Positions 25,001 to 32,102 of a stretch of 35,849 nucleotides of DNA are shown here, in pieces. The stretch covers positions 1-35,849 of the forward strand of contig JANYJV010000071.1 of the NCBI GenBank assembly GCA_025361725.1, read 5' to 3'. The position numbers were made by a program, and so were the translations under genes. The notes under the pieces were generated by a model. The model did not search any database and was not told where the DNA came from. It saw nothing but the letters and a program-made list of their open reading frames with translations. The DNA comes from Acidimicrobiia bacterium (GTDB lineage: Bacteria > Actinomycetota > Acidimicrobiia > IMCC26256 > JAENVU01). Numbering within the stretch: position 1 is the stretch's first letter; each line of letters opens with the position of its first letter.

Positions 25001-25246
25001 ATGGCGAACGGAGTGGCGCGCAAGGTCGACCAACTCGGTCGCGTGGTCATCCCGGTCGAGATGCGCAAGGCGCTCTCGATCGATGTCGGTGATTTGGTGA
25101 TGATGTCGGCCGAGTCCGATCGCATCACGCTCGAGAAGGTGGAACAGCGTTGCGTCTTCTGCGGATCGGTCGATCAGCTGCGTGACTTCACCCGCAAAGT
25201 GGTCTGCGCGGCGTGCGTCGAACGCCTTATCGCCACGGAAGGCTGA
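25001..25246 (+). CDS. AbrB/SpoVT-type DNA-binding protein with C-terminal four-Cys motif
   Basis: The 81-aa protein has a SpoVT-AbrB swapped-hairpin domain (~1-50: ARKVDQLGRVVIPVEMRKAL, SIDVGDLVMMSAESDRITLE). A short C-terminal region carries CVFCGS and CAACVERL, likely a zinc-binding ribbon. The arrangement resembles B. subtilis AbrB, which lies next to metS. Such proteins are dimeric transition-state regulators. The ATG at 25001 has GAGG very close (24996-24999). It stands alone and divergent from metG. Confidence 0.85.
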   Translation: MANGVARKVDQLGRVVIPVEMRKALSIDVGDLVMMSAESDRITLEKVEQRCVFCGSVDQLRDFTRKVVCAACVERLIATEG

Positions 25247-25252
25247 CCTCCA

Positions 25253-25423
25253 CCTCCCGCTCTTGCGACAGCGCCGAAGCGAGTCCACGGGAACCCGGAG
25301 CACCGAGATGACGAGCGGAGGCGCCGAAGTGATGGTCGCAGGCCGCTCAGGCCCCGGCTCGGGAGCGCGGACCGTCGAAAAGCGCGTGCCTCGCGTCCCT
25401 CGCCTTCCTCCCGCTCTTGCGAC
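25253..25423. repeat. 17-bp direct repeats in the AbrB-rsmI gap
   Basis: CCTCCCGCTCTTGCGAC is found exactly at 25253-25269 and 25407-25423, 154 bp apart, in the 199-bp non-coding gap between two convergent stops. CGCCGAAG also occurs twice between them. No gene is supported here; the frames are Arg-rich shadows. It could be a dispersed intergenic repeat or the footprint of a small inserted element. Confidence 0.5.
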
Positions 25424-25445
25424 CGTTCGCGGATCCGAACGCCGA

Positions 25446-26300
25446 TCAGCGCGGCCGCTTCAGACGGACGGCGCGGGCGTACACCTCGCGCCGGCCCATC
25501 CCGAAACGGGCACTCACGATCGCGGCGGCATCGCGGGTCGCGGTGCCGCGTCCGAGTTCGGCGACCAGGGCTTCGTCGATGTCCGCATCGGAGGTTGCCG
25601 CGCTCACCTGTACGGCGCCGCCGAGGACCAGCACGCACTCACCCCTGGGCTCGGTGACCTCGACGCCGGCGAGCAACTCGCAGAGCGTTCCTCGGCGGAC
25701 CTCCTCGTGCAGCTTGGTCAACTCGCGCGCCAGCGCGGCGGGCCGGTCCGCACCGCAGTGGGCCACCAGGTCCGTTAGGGTGGCCTGGACCCGGCGGGGC
25801 GACTCGAAGATCACCGTGGTCCGGGGTTCTGTAGCCAGCGCCTCCAGCCGATCGGCGCGTGAGCTGCCCTTGCGTGGCAAGAAGCCCTCGAACACGAATC
25901 GGTCAGTCGGAAGGCCGGAGAGGACCAGTGCCACCGTCACCGCTGACGGACCGGGAACCACTTCGACGGCCAGACCAGCATCGAGACACGCCCGCACCAG
26001 ACGCGACCCCGGATCGCTGATACCCGGGAGGCCGGCGTCGGTCACCACGGCGACCCGATCGCCAGCGGCGACCCGCTCGACAACCCACGCTGCACTTTCC
26101 GCTTCGTCGTACGCAGGGACCGCGCGCAAGCGGCCTGCGGCCGGGATACCGGCGTGGGTCAGCAGGGTGCGCGTCCGGCGGGTGTCCTCACACGCCAACA
26201 CATCGGCATCCCGCAACGTGTCCAGGACCCGCTCGCTGAGATCACCGAGATTCCCGATCGGCGTGCCGACCAGCACCAGGGCCCCAGGCACCTCGGTCAT
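25446..26300 (-). CDS. rsmI: 16S rRNA 2'-O-ribose C1402 methyltransferase
   Basis: The 284-aa tetrapyrrole-methylase-fold enzyme methylates C1402 in the ribosomal P site. Blocks seen are GALVLVGTPIGNLGDLSERV at the N-terminus, ACEDTRRTRTLLTHAGI, VAVVTDAGLPGISDPGSRLV, EVVPGPSAVTVALVLSGLPT and FEGFLPRKGSSRADRLEAL. The C-terminal ~60 residues are a small helical domain with RREVYARAVRLKR. The ATG overlaps the DUF192 stop by 4 nt. Confidence 0.94.
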   Translation of the reverse strand: MTEVPGALVLVGTPIGNLGDLSERVLDTLRDADVLACEDTRRTRTLLTHAGIPAAGRLRAVPAYDEAESAAWVVERVAAGDRVAVVTDAGLPGISDPGSRLVRACLDAGLAVEVVPGPSAVTVALVLSGLPTDRFVFEGFLPRKGSSRADRLEALATEPRTTVIFESPRRVQATLTDLVAHCGADRPAALARELTKLHEEVRRGTLCELLAGVEVTEPRGECVLVLGGAVQVSAATSDADIDEALVAELGRGTATRDAAAIVSARFGMGRREVYARAVRLKRPR

Positions 26301-26623
26301 GGGCGCAGTTCGACGTGATCACCGACGTGAAGATCCCACCGGTCGAACGCGCCGGCTTCGGCTTCGAGCGCGTACGCGGCCCGCAATACAAGCGGCGAGA
26401 TTCGACGCGGAACGAGACAAGACGAGCGCAGCACGCGCCCGTCGCGGTCACAGAACGCGACGTCGATCGGGAAGTGCATCCCGAACGTGTGCACGTTGCG
26501 GCACGGTCGCAGGACCATCACGCCATCGATCCCATCGCGGCCGACCAGCCCACGCGCCCGGCCGCGTGAACCCACGGGCTCCTCGGCTGCGGCCAGCACT
26601 TGGCCGTCACGCACGAGCCACAT
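26297..26623 (-). CDS. DUF192 family protein
   Basis: The 108-aa protein shows the DUF192 pattern: ARGLVGRDGIDGVMVLRPCR, NVHTFGMHFPIDVAFCDRDG, RVLRSSCLVPRRISP and a closing WDLHVGDHVEL. The family is a small beta-barrel of unknown function, often exported; here no signal peptide is seen. ATG at 26623 has GAGGAG about nine bases upstream. It is translationally coupled to rsmI by ATGA. It is divergent from the acyltransferase gene with a 94-bp shared promoter region. Confidence 0.82.
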   Translation of the reverse strand: MWLVRDGQVLAAAEEPVGSRGRARGLVGRDGIDGVMVLRPCRNVHTFGMHFPIDVAFCDRDGRVLRSSCLVPRRISPLVLRAAYALEAEAGAFDRWDLHVGDHVELRP

Positions 26624-26705
26624 GGTGCTCGCTCCTCGCGCCGGCCGTCATCGTTCGACGGTATCGCCCCCCGGGTCCGACCGGTTCACCCCGGCCCCCT
26701 CCCGG

Positions 26706-26711
26706 TACCAT
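26706..26711 (+). promoter_or_regulatory. -10 box TACCAT for the acyltransferase gene (leaderless)
   Basis: TACCAT is followed by six bases and the GTG at 26718. No Shine-Dalgarno is present, and the -35 region (GGTTCA around 26683) is weak. This fits a leaderless transcript. Confidence 0.4.
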
Positions 26712-26717
26712 CCGAGC

Positions 26718-28691
26718 GTGACGTCGACCGACGCCGACGTGCCGAACCACCTCGCCTACTCCCCCAGTCTCGACGGGCTCCGCGCGCTCGCGGTCGCCGC
26801 CGTCGTGGTGTTCCACCTGCGCGAGACCGGACTCACCGGTGGGTTTCTCGGCGTCGACACGTTCTTCGTCCTGAGCGGGTTCCTGATCACCACCCTGCTC
26901 GTCCTGGAGTGGCGTCGGACGCAGGCGATCGGGCTGGTTGCGTTCTGGGGCCGCCGGGCCCGGCGCCTGCTCCCGGCCCTGATCGCAGTGCTGGTGACCG
27001 TCGGGATCTTCGCCCACTTCGAGGTCCCGACCACGGAACTCGGCCGGCTGCGCTGGGACGGGATCGCCGGCCTCTTCTATGTCGCGAACTGGCGATTCGT
27101 TGCGTCGAAGCAGTCCTACTTCGATCTCTTCGGCGCCGCCTCGCCGTTCCGGCACCTGTGGTCGCTGGCGATCGAAGAGCAGTTCTATCTGGTGTGGCCG
27201 CTCGTGAGCATCGCGTGTCTCGGGCTCGGACGAGGGCGGCTACGCGTGCTGGCGGCGGTCGCTGGGCTCGGCACGGTCGTCTCGGTCGCCCTGATGGCGG
27301 GTCTCTTCAACGCCGACGATCCTTCCCGCGCGTACTACGGCACGGACACGCACGCGCACCCGATCCTCATCGGCGTCCTGCTCGCGCTCCTGCTCGTCGA
27401 CCGGCCGACCCTCGGCCGCGGGGTACAGCGCGCGCTCAACGCAAGCGGTGTCGTTGCGCTCGCCGCGATCGTGGTCGCGTTTGCCTTCGCGCACGCCGAC
27501 AGCTCCACGCTGTACCACGGTGGGTCACTCGCCTTTGCGATTGCCGTCGCAATCTTGATCGCATCCATCATGCGCGCACCGACCGGCGTGGTGGCGCGCC
27601 TCCTCCGGTTCCGACCGTTCGTGATGCTCGGTCTGATCTCGTACGGCGTGTACCTCTGGCACTGGCCGATCATCGTGTACGCCACCGAAGCGCGCGTCGG
27701 ACTCTCGGGCACTGCATTGGACATCGTGCGGGTCGGGCTGACCCTTGCGTTCGCGCTCGCGTCGTACTTCCTGCTGGAACGACCGATACGCATCCGGTGG
27801 CGTCAACGACTGCGGTGGCCGCTCGCGCCCGCCGGCATCGGCCTCGGATTGGCAGCGATCGTGCTCGGGACCACGGGTGCGACTGCCGCGCCCGGGTTCT
27901 TCGGAACCGGTCCTGCGGTCGTGACGTCGAGTACCACCCTTGCGCCGGCGCAGGTCGGCAACCCCACCCACGTGGTGCTCGTCGGTGATTCTCTCGCGGC
28001 ATCCCTCGGGCCGGGACTCGACGACGCGATGGCGGCACGCGGAGTTCGCTTCGAGACGGCAGCCACGCCGGGGTGTTCGATGTTGCGCGGCGTCACCGTG
28101 GCAGCCAACGGCCATCCGTACCCGTGGTCGCGTCCGTGTGCAAAAGCGATACCACCCGCGCTCCGCACCGTGGTCGACACCGCACCCCGACCCGATCTCG
28201 TCCTCTGGCTGTCCACCTGGGATGCCGTCGATCGTGAACTCGGTGGCCATCGGGTGGAACTCGGGAGCCCGGCCGGGCGCATTGTTCTCAGCCGCGAGGT
28301 CAAGCGCACGGCGGCGCTCCTCACGGCGCGCGGCGCGCGGCTGGTCATTCTCACGGTCCCCCAACCCGTCGCCGGCAGCGTGGCTGTACTACCCGGTCTG
28401 GACGAAGCCGCTCGGGTCCGAGAACTCAACCAGCTCTACCAGCGGTCCGGGCCGACCGCCGACGGCCGCGTGAGCATCTTCGACCTGAGCAGCATCGTCT
28501 GTCCTGGCGGGTGGTGCCCACGCCGGGTCAAGGGCATCGAACTCCGGCCCGACGGTGCGCACTTCGGCACCGAAGGCTCGGCCTACGTCGGGCGACAACT
28601 CGCCGACGCCGTCCTCACCTGTTGGCAGTCACCGGCCACGTGCGCCGCACCCGATCCGAACTCGGTCAGGCAGTCGCGGTCCCAACCCTGA
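26718..28691 (+). CDS. OafA/YrhL-type O-acyltransferase with SGNH domain
   Basis: The 657-aa membrane protein has an N-terminal Acyltransferase-3 domain (~15-390, about ten helices) with SPSLDGLRALAVAAVVVFHL, including the conserved His33. FLGVDTFFVLSGFLITTLL, WSLAIEEQFYLVWPL and GLISYGVYLWHWPIIVY follow. A linker leads to an extracytoplasmic SGNH domain (~415-640) with HVVLVGDSLAASLG (Ser of GDS ~424) and the D-x-x-H pair in RPDGAHFG (Asp ~611, His ~614). Such proteins O-acetylate surface or secreted glycans. The partner substrate is unknown. The last 26 bp overlap the convergent histidine-kinase gene. Confidence 0.88.
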   Translation: MTSTDADVPNHLAYSPSLDGLRALAVAAVVVFHLRETGLTGGFLGVDTFFVLSGFLITTLLVLEWRRTQAIGLVAFWGRRARRLLPALIAVLVTVGIFAHFEVPTTELGRLRWDGIAGLFYVANWRFVASKQSYFDLFGAASPFRHLWSLAIEEQFYLVWPLVSIACLGLGRGRLRVLAAVAGLGTVVSVALMAGLFNADDPSRAYYGTDTHAHPILIGVLLALLLVDRPTLGRGVQRALNASGVVALAAIVVAFAFAHADSSTLYHGGSLAFAIAVAILIASIMRAPTGVVARLLRFRPFVMLGLISYGVYLWHWPIIVYATEARVGLSGTALDIVRVGLTLAFALASYFLLERPIRIRWRQRLRWPLAPAGIGLGLAAIVLGTTGATAAPGFFGTGPAVVTSSTTLAPAQVGNPTHVVLVGDSLAASLGPGLDDAMAARGVRFETAATPGCSMLRGVTVAANGHPYPWSRPCAKAIPPALRTVVDTAPRPDLVLWLSTWDAVDRELGGHRVELGSPAGRIVLSREVKRTAALLTARGARLVILTVPQPVAGSVAVLPGLDEAARVRELNQLYQRSGPTADGRVSIFDLSSIVCPGGWCPRRVKGIELRPDGAHFGTEGSAYVGRQLADAVLTCWQSPATCAAPDPNSVRQSRSQP

Positions 28692-30153
28692 CCAACGGCA
28701 CGCGCACCACGAACGCGCAACCATCGCTCGCCGATCGTTCGACGGCTGCGTGGCCGCCCATCGCGTTCGTCAACTCACCGACGATCGCAAGTCCGAGCCC
28801 GGTCCCCACGCTGCGACCCGGGACGGCGCGCGATACGAAGAGTCGCTCGAAGACCCGCTCCACCTCATCGGGGTCCACGCCGGGACCGTCGTCCACGACG
28901 CGGATCTCGACGCCCGCACCCGGTTCGGCACGAACCTCCACGTCGATCCGGGACCGTGCGTACTTCAGCGCGTTCTCCACCAGGTTGGCCACGATCTGCG
29001 CCACCCGCTCCGGGTCGCCGGTCACGGTCAGCACCTCGGGGCCCTGCACCTCCAGCGCGATGTCGAGTTCTGCCGCGCCGGGTCGGAATGCGTCCACCGT
29101 GGTCCGCAAGGAACCGGCGAGGTCGAACGCGCGCGGCGAGAGCGAGAACTGACGGGCATCGAGACGAGCGAGATCGAGCAAGTCGGCGACGAGTCGTTCG
29201 AGCCGACCGGCTTCGGCCGAGATCACCGCGCCGGCTTTGCGTTGCTCCTCGGTCGCAGGGATCGTGCCGTCGGTCAGCGCGTCGGCGAACCCACGGATCG
29301 ACGTCAACGGTGTCCGCAGGTCGTGTGACACCGAGAGCAAGAATGAACGCTCCAGGTGCCGAGCTGCCTCGAGCTGCACGGCCATGGCGTTCATGGTCCG
29401 CGCCAGATCGGCCAACTCGTCGTCGGGATGCGGCCCGAGGTCCACGCGCGCGCTCAAGTCCCCGCCCGCGATCGCGCCGGCGGTGACACTCATCGCCGCG
29501 AGTGGTCGGGTGAGTCGACGGGCAAGGAAGTACGAGACCACCCCAGCAGCCACCAGCGCGAGGGCCCCGCCCATCACGAAGTACCCCCGCGCGCGCGTCG
29601 TTGCCGCCGACTCCACTTTCTCGGTGAGTACCAACACGGGCGTGTCATCGCCACCCGTGCGGACCGCTTCGGCGACGAAGACACGATGCGCGAGCCGGCC
29701 GGTCTGACGCTCTCCGCTCCGGAGCCGCACCGCGTCAAAATCTGTGACGGTGAGATCCGCCGGCAACGGGTTCACCACTCCACGAGCGGGCCGGTCCACT
29801 GTCCCGTCGGCGCCAGGCGCGATGCCAAGGAGTCCCGAGACGCCTTCGGTGATCGAACCGTCGGCATGAACCGTGACGAGCGTTCCGCCGGTCACCCGCA
29901 ACACGGCCGTCACCAGACGGCCGAGTCCGACGCCGGGTTGGTCGCGCAGCCGGCGGGAGCGCACGACCCGCGCCAAGCCGCGCAGCTGGTTCGTCACATT
30001 GGGGGCCTGCTCCTCCAAGTGCGAAATCGCGTTACGCTCCGCGCTCCGGCGCGCCAGCGCGATCGTCGTGACCCCGGTGACGAGGAGCACGCCCACCGCG
30101 ATCGCCGCCATCGCGACCAGCAACCGTGCGCGCAGACTGCGGCGAGCCCTCAC
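28666..30153 (-). CDS. Sensor histidine kinase (OmpR-partner type)
   Basis: The 495-aa protein has a short basic start, TM1 (~12-34), an extracytoplasmic sensor of ~150 residues without a recognised fold, TM2 (~190-212), a HAMP linker and a HisKA dimerisation box with SVSHDLRTPLTSIRGF (His277). The ATPase domain shows the N-box NLVENALKYA, G1 VDDGPGVDPDE and G2 SVGTGLGLAIV. It would phosphorylate the regulator encoded just upstream. The GTG start shares GTGA with that gene's stop. The stop lies inside the convergent acyltransferase gene (26-bp overlap). Confidence 0.92.
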   Translation of the reverse strand: MRARRSLRARLLVAMAAIAVGVLLVTGVTTIALARRSAERNAISHLEEQAPNVTNQLRGLARVVRSRRLRDQPGVGLGRLVTAVLRVTGGTLVTVHADGSITEGVSGLLGIAPGADGTVDRPARGVVNPLPADLTVTDFDAVRLRSGERQTGRLAHRVFVAEAVRTGGDDTPVLVLTEKVESAATTRARGYFVMGGALALVAAGVVSYFLARRLTRPLAAMSVTAGAIAGGDLSARVDLGPHPDDELADLARTMNAMAVQLEAARHLERSFLLSVSHDLRTPLTSIRGFADALTDGTIPATEEQRKAGAVISAEAGRLERLVADLLDLARLDARQFSLSPRAFDLAGSLRTTVDAFRPGAAELDIALEVQGPEVLTVTGDPERVAQIVANLVENALKYARSRIDVEVRAEPGAGVEIRVVDDGPGVDPDEVERVFERLFVSRAVPGRSVGTGLGLAIVGELTNAMGGHAAVERSASDGCAFVVRVPLVRVGTATA

Positions 30154-30827
30154 GGGGTCGAGGATTCGAGTCGGTAGCCGACCCCGCGCACTGTGGTGAT
30201 CACACACGCGTCGCCGAGTTTCTTGCGTACCTGCGCAATGTGCACGTCGACGGTGCGCTCGTCGCCGTACCAGTCGTGACCCCACACGTGGTCGAGGATC
30301 TGCTGACGGCTCATTGCGAGCCCGCGCCTGGTGGCCAAGAATCGCAGCAACTCGAACTCCTTGGTGGTGAAGTCCACCGGCTGGTCATCGACCCGTACTT
30401 CCCGACGGCCCACATCCACCACCGCGCGTCCAGCCGGCACCATCTCCGCAACCGGGGCACCGTCGGTGCGGCGCAGTACAGCCTTGACTCGCGCGACGAG
30501 CTCGGCCGGTGCAAACGGTTTGGTGAGGTAATCGTCGGCGCCGAGTTCGAGACCGAGCACCCGGTCGATCTCCTCCGCCCGGGCAGTGAGAAAGATCACC
30601 GGCAGTGAGCTGGTGGCGCGGATCCGGCGGCACACCTCGAGCCCGTCGATGTCCGGCAGCCCGACGTCGAGCACCACGAGCCGGGGTCGCTGGTCCCGCA
30701 CGGCGGCCAAGCCACCTTCGCCGGTGGCCTGCTTCACCACGCGGTACCCATCGCGACTCAAATAGAGGTCAACGAGATCGGCGATGTTCGGTTCGTCCTC
30801 GATAACGAGGATCGTGCCCTTGTCCAT
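30150..30827 (-). CDS. OmpR/PhoP-family response regulator
   Basis: The 225-aa protein has a receiver domain (~5-118) with ILVIEDEPNI (acidic pair), LVVLDVGLPDIDG (phospho-acceptor Asp54), VIFLTARAEEIDR and DDYLTKPFAPAELVAR. A winged-helix effector (~130-222) shows FTTKEFELLRFLATRRGLAM, WGHDWYGDERTVDVHI and TTVRGVGYRLE. ATG at 30827 has GGGAG about nine bases upstream; a longer upstream frame lacks receiver homology. The upstream direct repeat at 30870-30887 suggests that it regulates itself. Confidence 0.94.
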   Translation of the reverse strand: MDKGTILVIEDEPNIADLVDLYLSRDGYRVVKQATGEGGLAAVRDQRPRLVVLDVGLPDIDGLEVCRRIRATSSLPVIFLTARAEEIDRVLGLELGADDYLTKPFAPAELVARVKAVLRRTDGAPVAEMVPAGRAVVDVGRREVRVDDQPVDFTTKEFELLRFLATRRGLAMSRQQILDHVWGHDWYGDERTVDVHIAQVRKKLGDACVITTVRGVGYRLESSTP

Positions 30828-30869
30828 CTCATGATGCTCCCACGGGATTCGTCGGCAACACGCGATGGC

Positions 30870-30887
30870 CGTGTGATGGATCTGTGA
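30870..30887 (-). promoter_or_regulatory. PhoP-like direct repeat upstream of the response regulator
   Basis: On the minus strand TCACAGA-TCCA-TCACACG gives two 7-mers with a 4-bp spacer and an 11-bp period. The M. tuberculosis PhoP site is TCACAGC-N4-TCACAGC, so both spacing and core agree. It lies 43-60 bp before the regulator's ATG, a good position for autoregulation. Confidence 0.55.
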
Positions 30888-31094
30888 TGTCTCCGACTTC
30901 GCCGGCACGCGGCGTACTTCCGCTTCGTGAACTTCGGCGGCGTCGACGGGCCGAACTTCCGGACCCGCTGCTCCACCACCTTCACCGTGAAGGTGAAGCG
31001 CAACGGCGTTGCGGTCCCGGCGGACCACGTGTACGTCGGCGCCTCGGGTCAGCACCCGAGTTCGGTCCCGCTCACCATTGACCGGGCCGCCTGA
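30888..31094 (+). pseudogene. C-terminal remnant of a secreted beta-rich protein (no intact start)
   Basis: An open frame of 68 codons starts right after a stop (TGA 30885-30887) and ends at TGA 31092-31094. It reads YFRFVNFGGVDGPNF, TTFTVKVKRNGVAVPADHVY and SSVPLTIDRAA. The alternating hydrophobic pattern, low Arg content and balanced amino-acid use look like a real beta-sandwich end, unlike the Arg-rich shadow frames around it. A 15-bp hairpin follows 10 bp downstream. The only start is GTG at 30927, giving 55 residues. I take it as the 3' remnant of a deleted gene, but a short real gene cannot be excluded. The family is not recognised. Confidence 0.4.
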
Positions 31095-31103
31095 CCGCCT
31101 CTC

Positions 31104-31138
31104 GGGGCGGGGCTCAGATCACCTCTGAGCCTCGCCCC
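31104..31138 (+). terminator. Strong 15-bp hairpin
   Basis: GGGGCGGGGCTCAGA pairs with TCTGAGCCTCGCCCC over 15 bp with a single G-T wobble and a 5-nt loop (TCACC). It is the strongest hairpin I saw. It sits just after the orphan frame's stop and before the SDR promoter. No T-tract follows, as is usual in actinobacteria. It could insulate the SDR gene. Confidence 0.7.
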
Positions 31139-31167
31139 TGACGCTGAGAATGCTCGCCCTCTACGCT
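31138..31167 (+). promoter_or_regulatory. Leaderless promoter CTGACG-N18-TACGCT for the SDR gene
   Basis: The -35 is CTGACG (31138-31143) and the -10 is TACGCT (31162-31167). Seven bases later comes the ATG at 31175. No Shine-Dalgarno is seen. The spacing fits initiation at the start codon. Confidence 0.5.
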
Positions 31168-31174
31168 CGGTGCG

Positions 31175-31963
31175 ATGCGAATCTTGGTGACTGGCGCGGG
31201 ACGTGCCATCGGACGGGCCACGGTCGTCGAACTCGGCGCCCGCGGCCACGACGTGGTGGCGACCGCGCGCGATCCCGAACTCTTGCGAGACATCGAGGGC
31301 GTGCGCGTGCATGCTCTCGATGTCACGAGTGACGAGTCCGTCGCCGAGTGCCTCGGCGTGGTCGGCGAACTGGACGCCATCGTGAACAACGCGGCGATCA
31401 TCGGCGCCGGGCCCCTCGAGGACTACCCGCTGGCCCAGATGCAGCGCGTCCTCGACACCAACACGGTCGGCCCCCTGCGCATGATCCAGGCGGTCGCGCC
31501 GGCGTGGCGCGAACGCGGTTCCGGCGTCATCGTGAACGTCTCGAGCGTGCAGGGGCGGGTCGCCACTCCGCTCGAAGGTCCGTACGCCGCATCCAAGTAC
31601 GCGCTCGAAGCACTCTCCGAGACGCTGCACTACGAACTCGGGCACTTCGGTATCCGCATCGTGATCGTCGAGCCCGGATACATCGCGCCCGGTATGAAAC
31701 ACGGAGACGATCATCGCGGCCCGGCGGCCTACGACGAACTGTGGACCCAGTGGACCGGCACAGATTCCAAGCTCACCGGACCCCACGGGCGGCCGGGACC
31801 CGAACTCGTCGCCCGTGCGATCGCCGACGCCATCACCGATCCCACCACACCCCTGCGCGTGCCCGTCGGCGCCGACTCCGAAATGGTCCTCGCCACGCGC
31901 TCGCATCTCGGCGACGCCGAGTTCGAGGCTGCGATGCGCTCCACCATCGGCATGACCTGGTAG
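31175..31963 (+). CDS. Short-chain dehydrogenase/reductase (SDR)
   Basis: The 262-aa classical SDR has a Rossmann fold. The cofactor loop ILVTGAGRAIG has Ala in place of the usual second-last Gly. DVTSD, IVNNAAIIG (71-74) and the catalytic Ser123/Ser124, Tyr137 and Lys141 (NVSSVQG, PYAASKYALEALSE) follow. EPGYIAPGM closes the active site. Arg32 after ATARDP suggests NADP(H). The substrate is unknown; the late region resembles reductases that act on lipophilic carbonyls. It is a single-gene unit behind a leaderless promoter. Confidence 0.9.
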   Translation: MRILVTGAGRAIGRATVVELGARGHDVVATARDPELLRDIEGVRVHALDVTSDESVAECLGVVGELDAIVNNAAIIGAGPLEDYPLAQMQRVLDTNTVGPLRMIQAVAPAWRERGSGVIVNVSSVQGRVATPLEGPYAASKYALEALSETLHYELGHFGIRIVIVEPGYIAPGMKHGDDHRGPAAYDELWTQWTGTDSKLTGPHGRPGPELVARAIADAITDPTTPLRVPVGADSEMVLATRSHLGDAEFEAAMRSTIGMTW

Positions 31964-32044
31964 CTGACCCTTCGTGGACTCGCAGCGGCGGACCTTCGAG
32001 GTGTGACGAGGAGCACCAACGGGTTCACACGTCGTTTCTATAGT

Positions 32045-32071
32045 TTTTCAAGAACCGATAAACCCTGAAAA
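32045..32071. promoter_or_regulatory. AT-rich inverted repeat before the ATPase pseudogene
   Basis: TTTTCA-N15-TGAAAA lies in a locally AT-rich patch (about 32035-32080) in otherwise GC-rich DNA. It also holds AACCGATAAACC. It may be the former promoter or operator of the ATPase gene, or mark a transfer boundary. Confidence 0.3.
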
Positions 32072-32102
32072 CCTTTGCTACCCACCCTCCATCGATCCTC
32101 GA

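Noticed and set aside
31049..31906. 285-codon minus-strand frame opposite the SDR gene
   Set aside because: The SDR on the plus strand carries all catalytic motifs and a promoter; the reverse frame has none.
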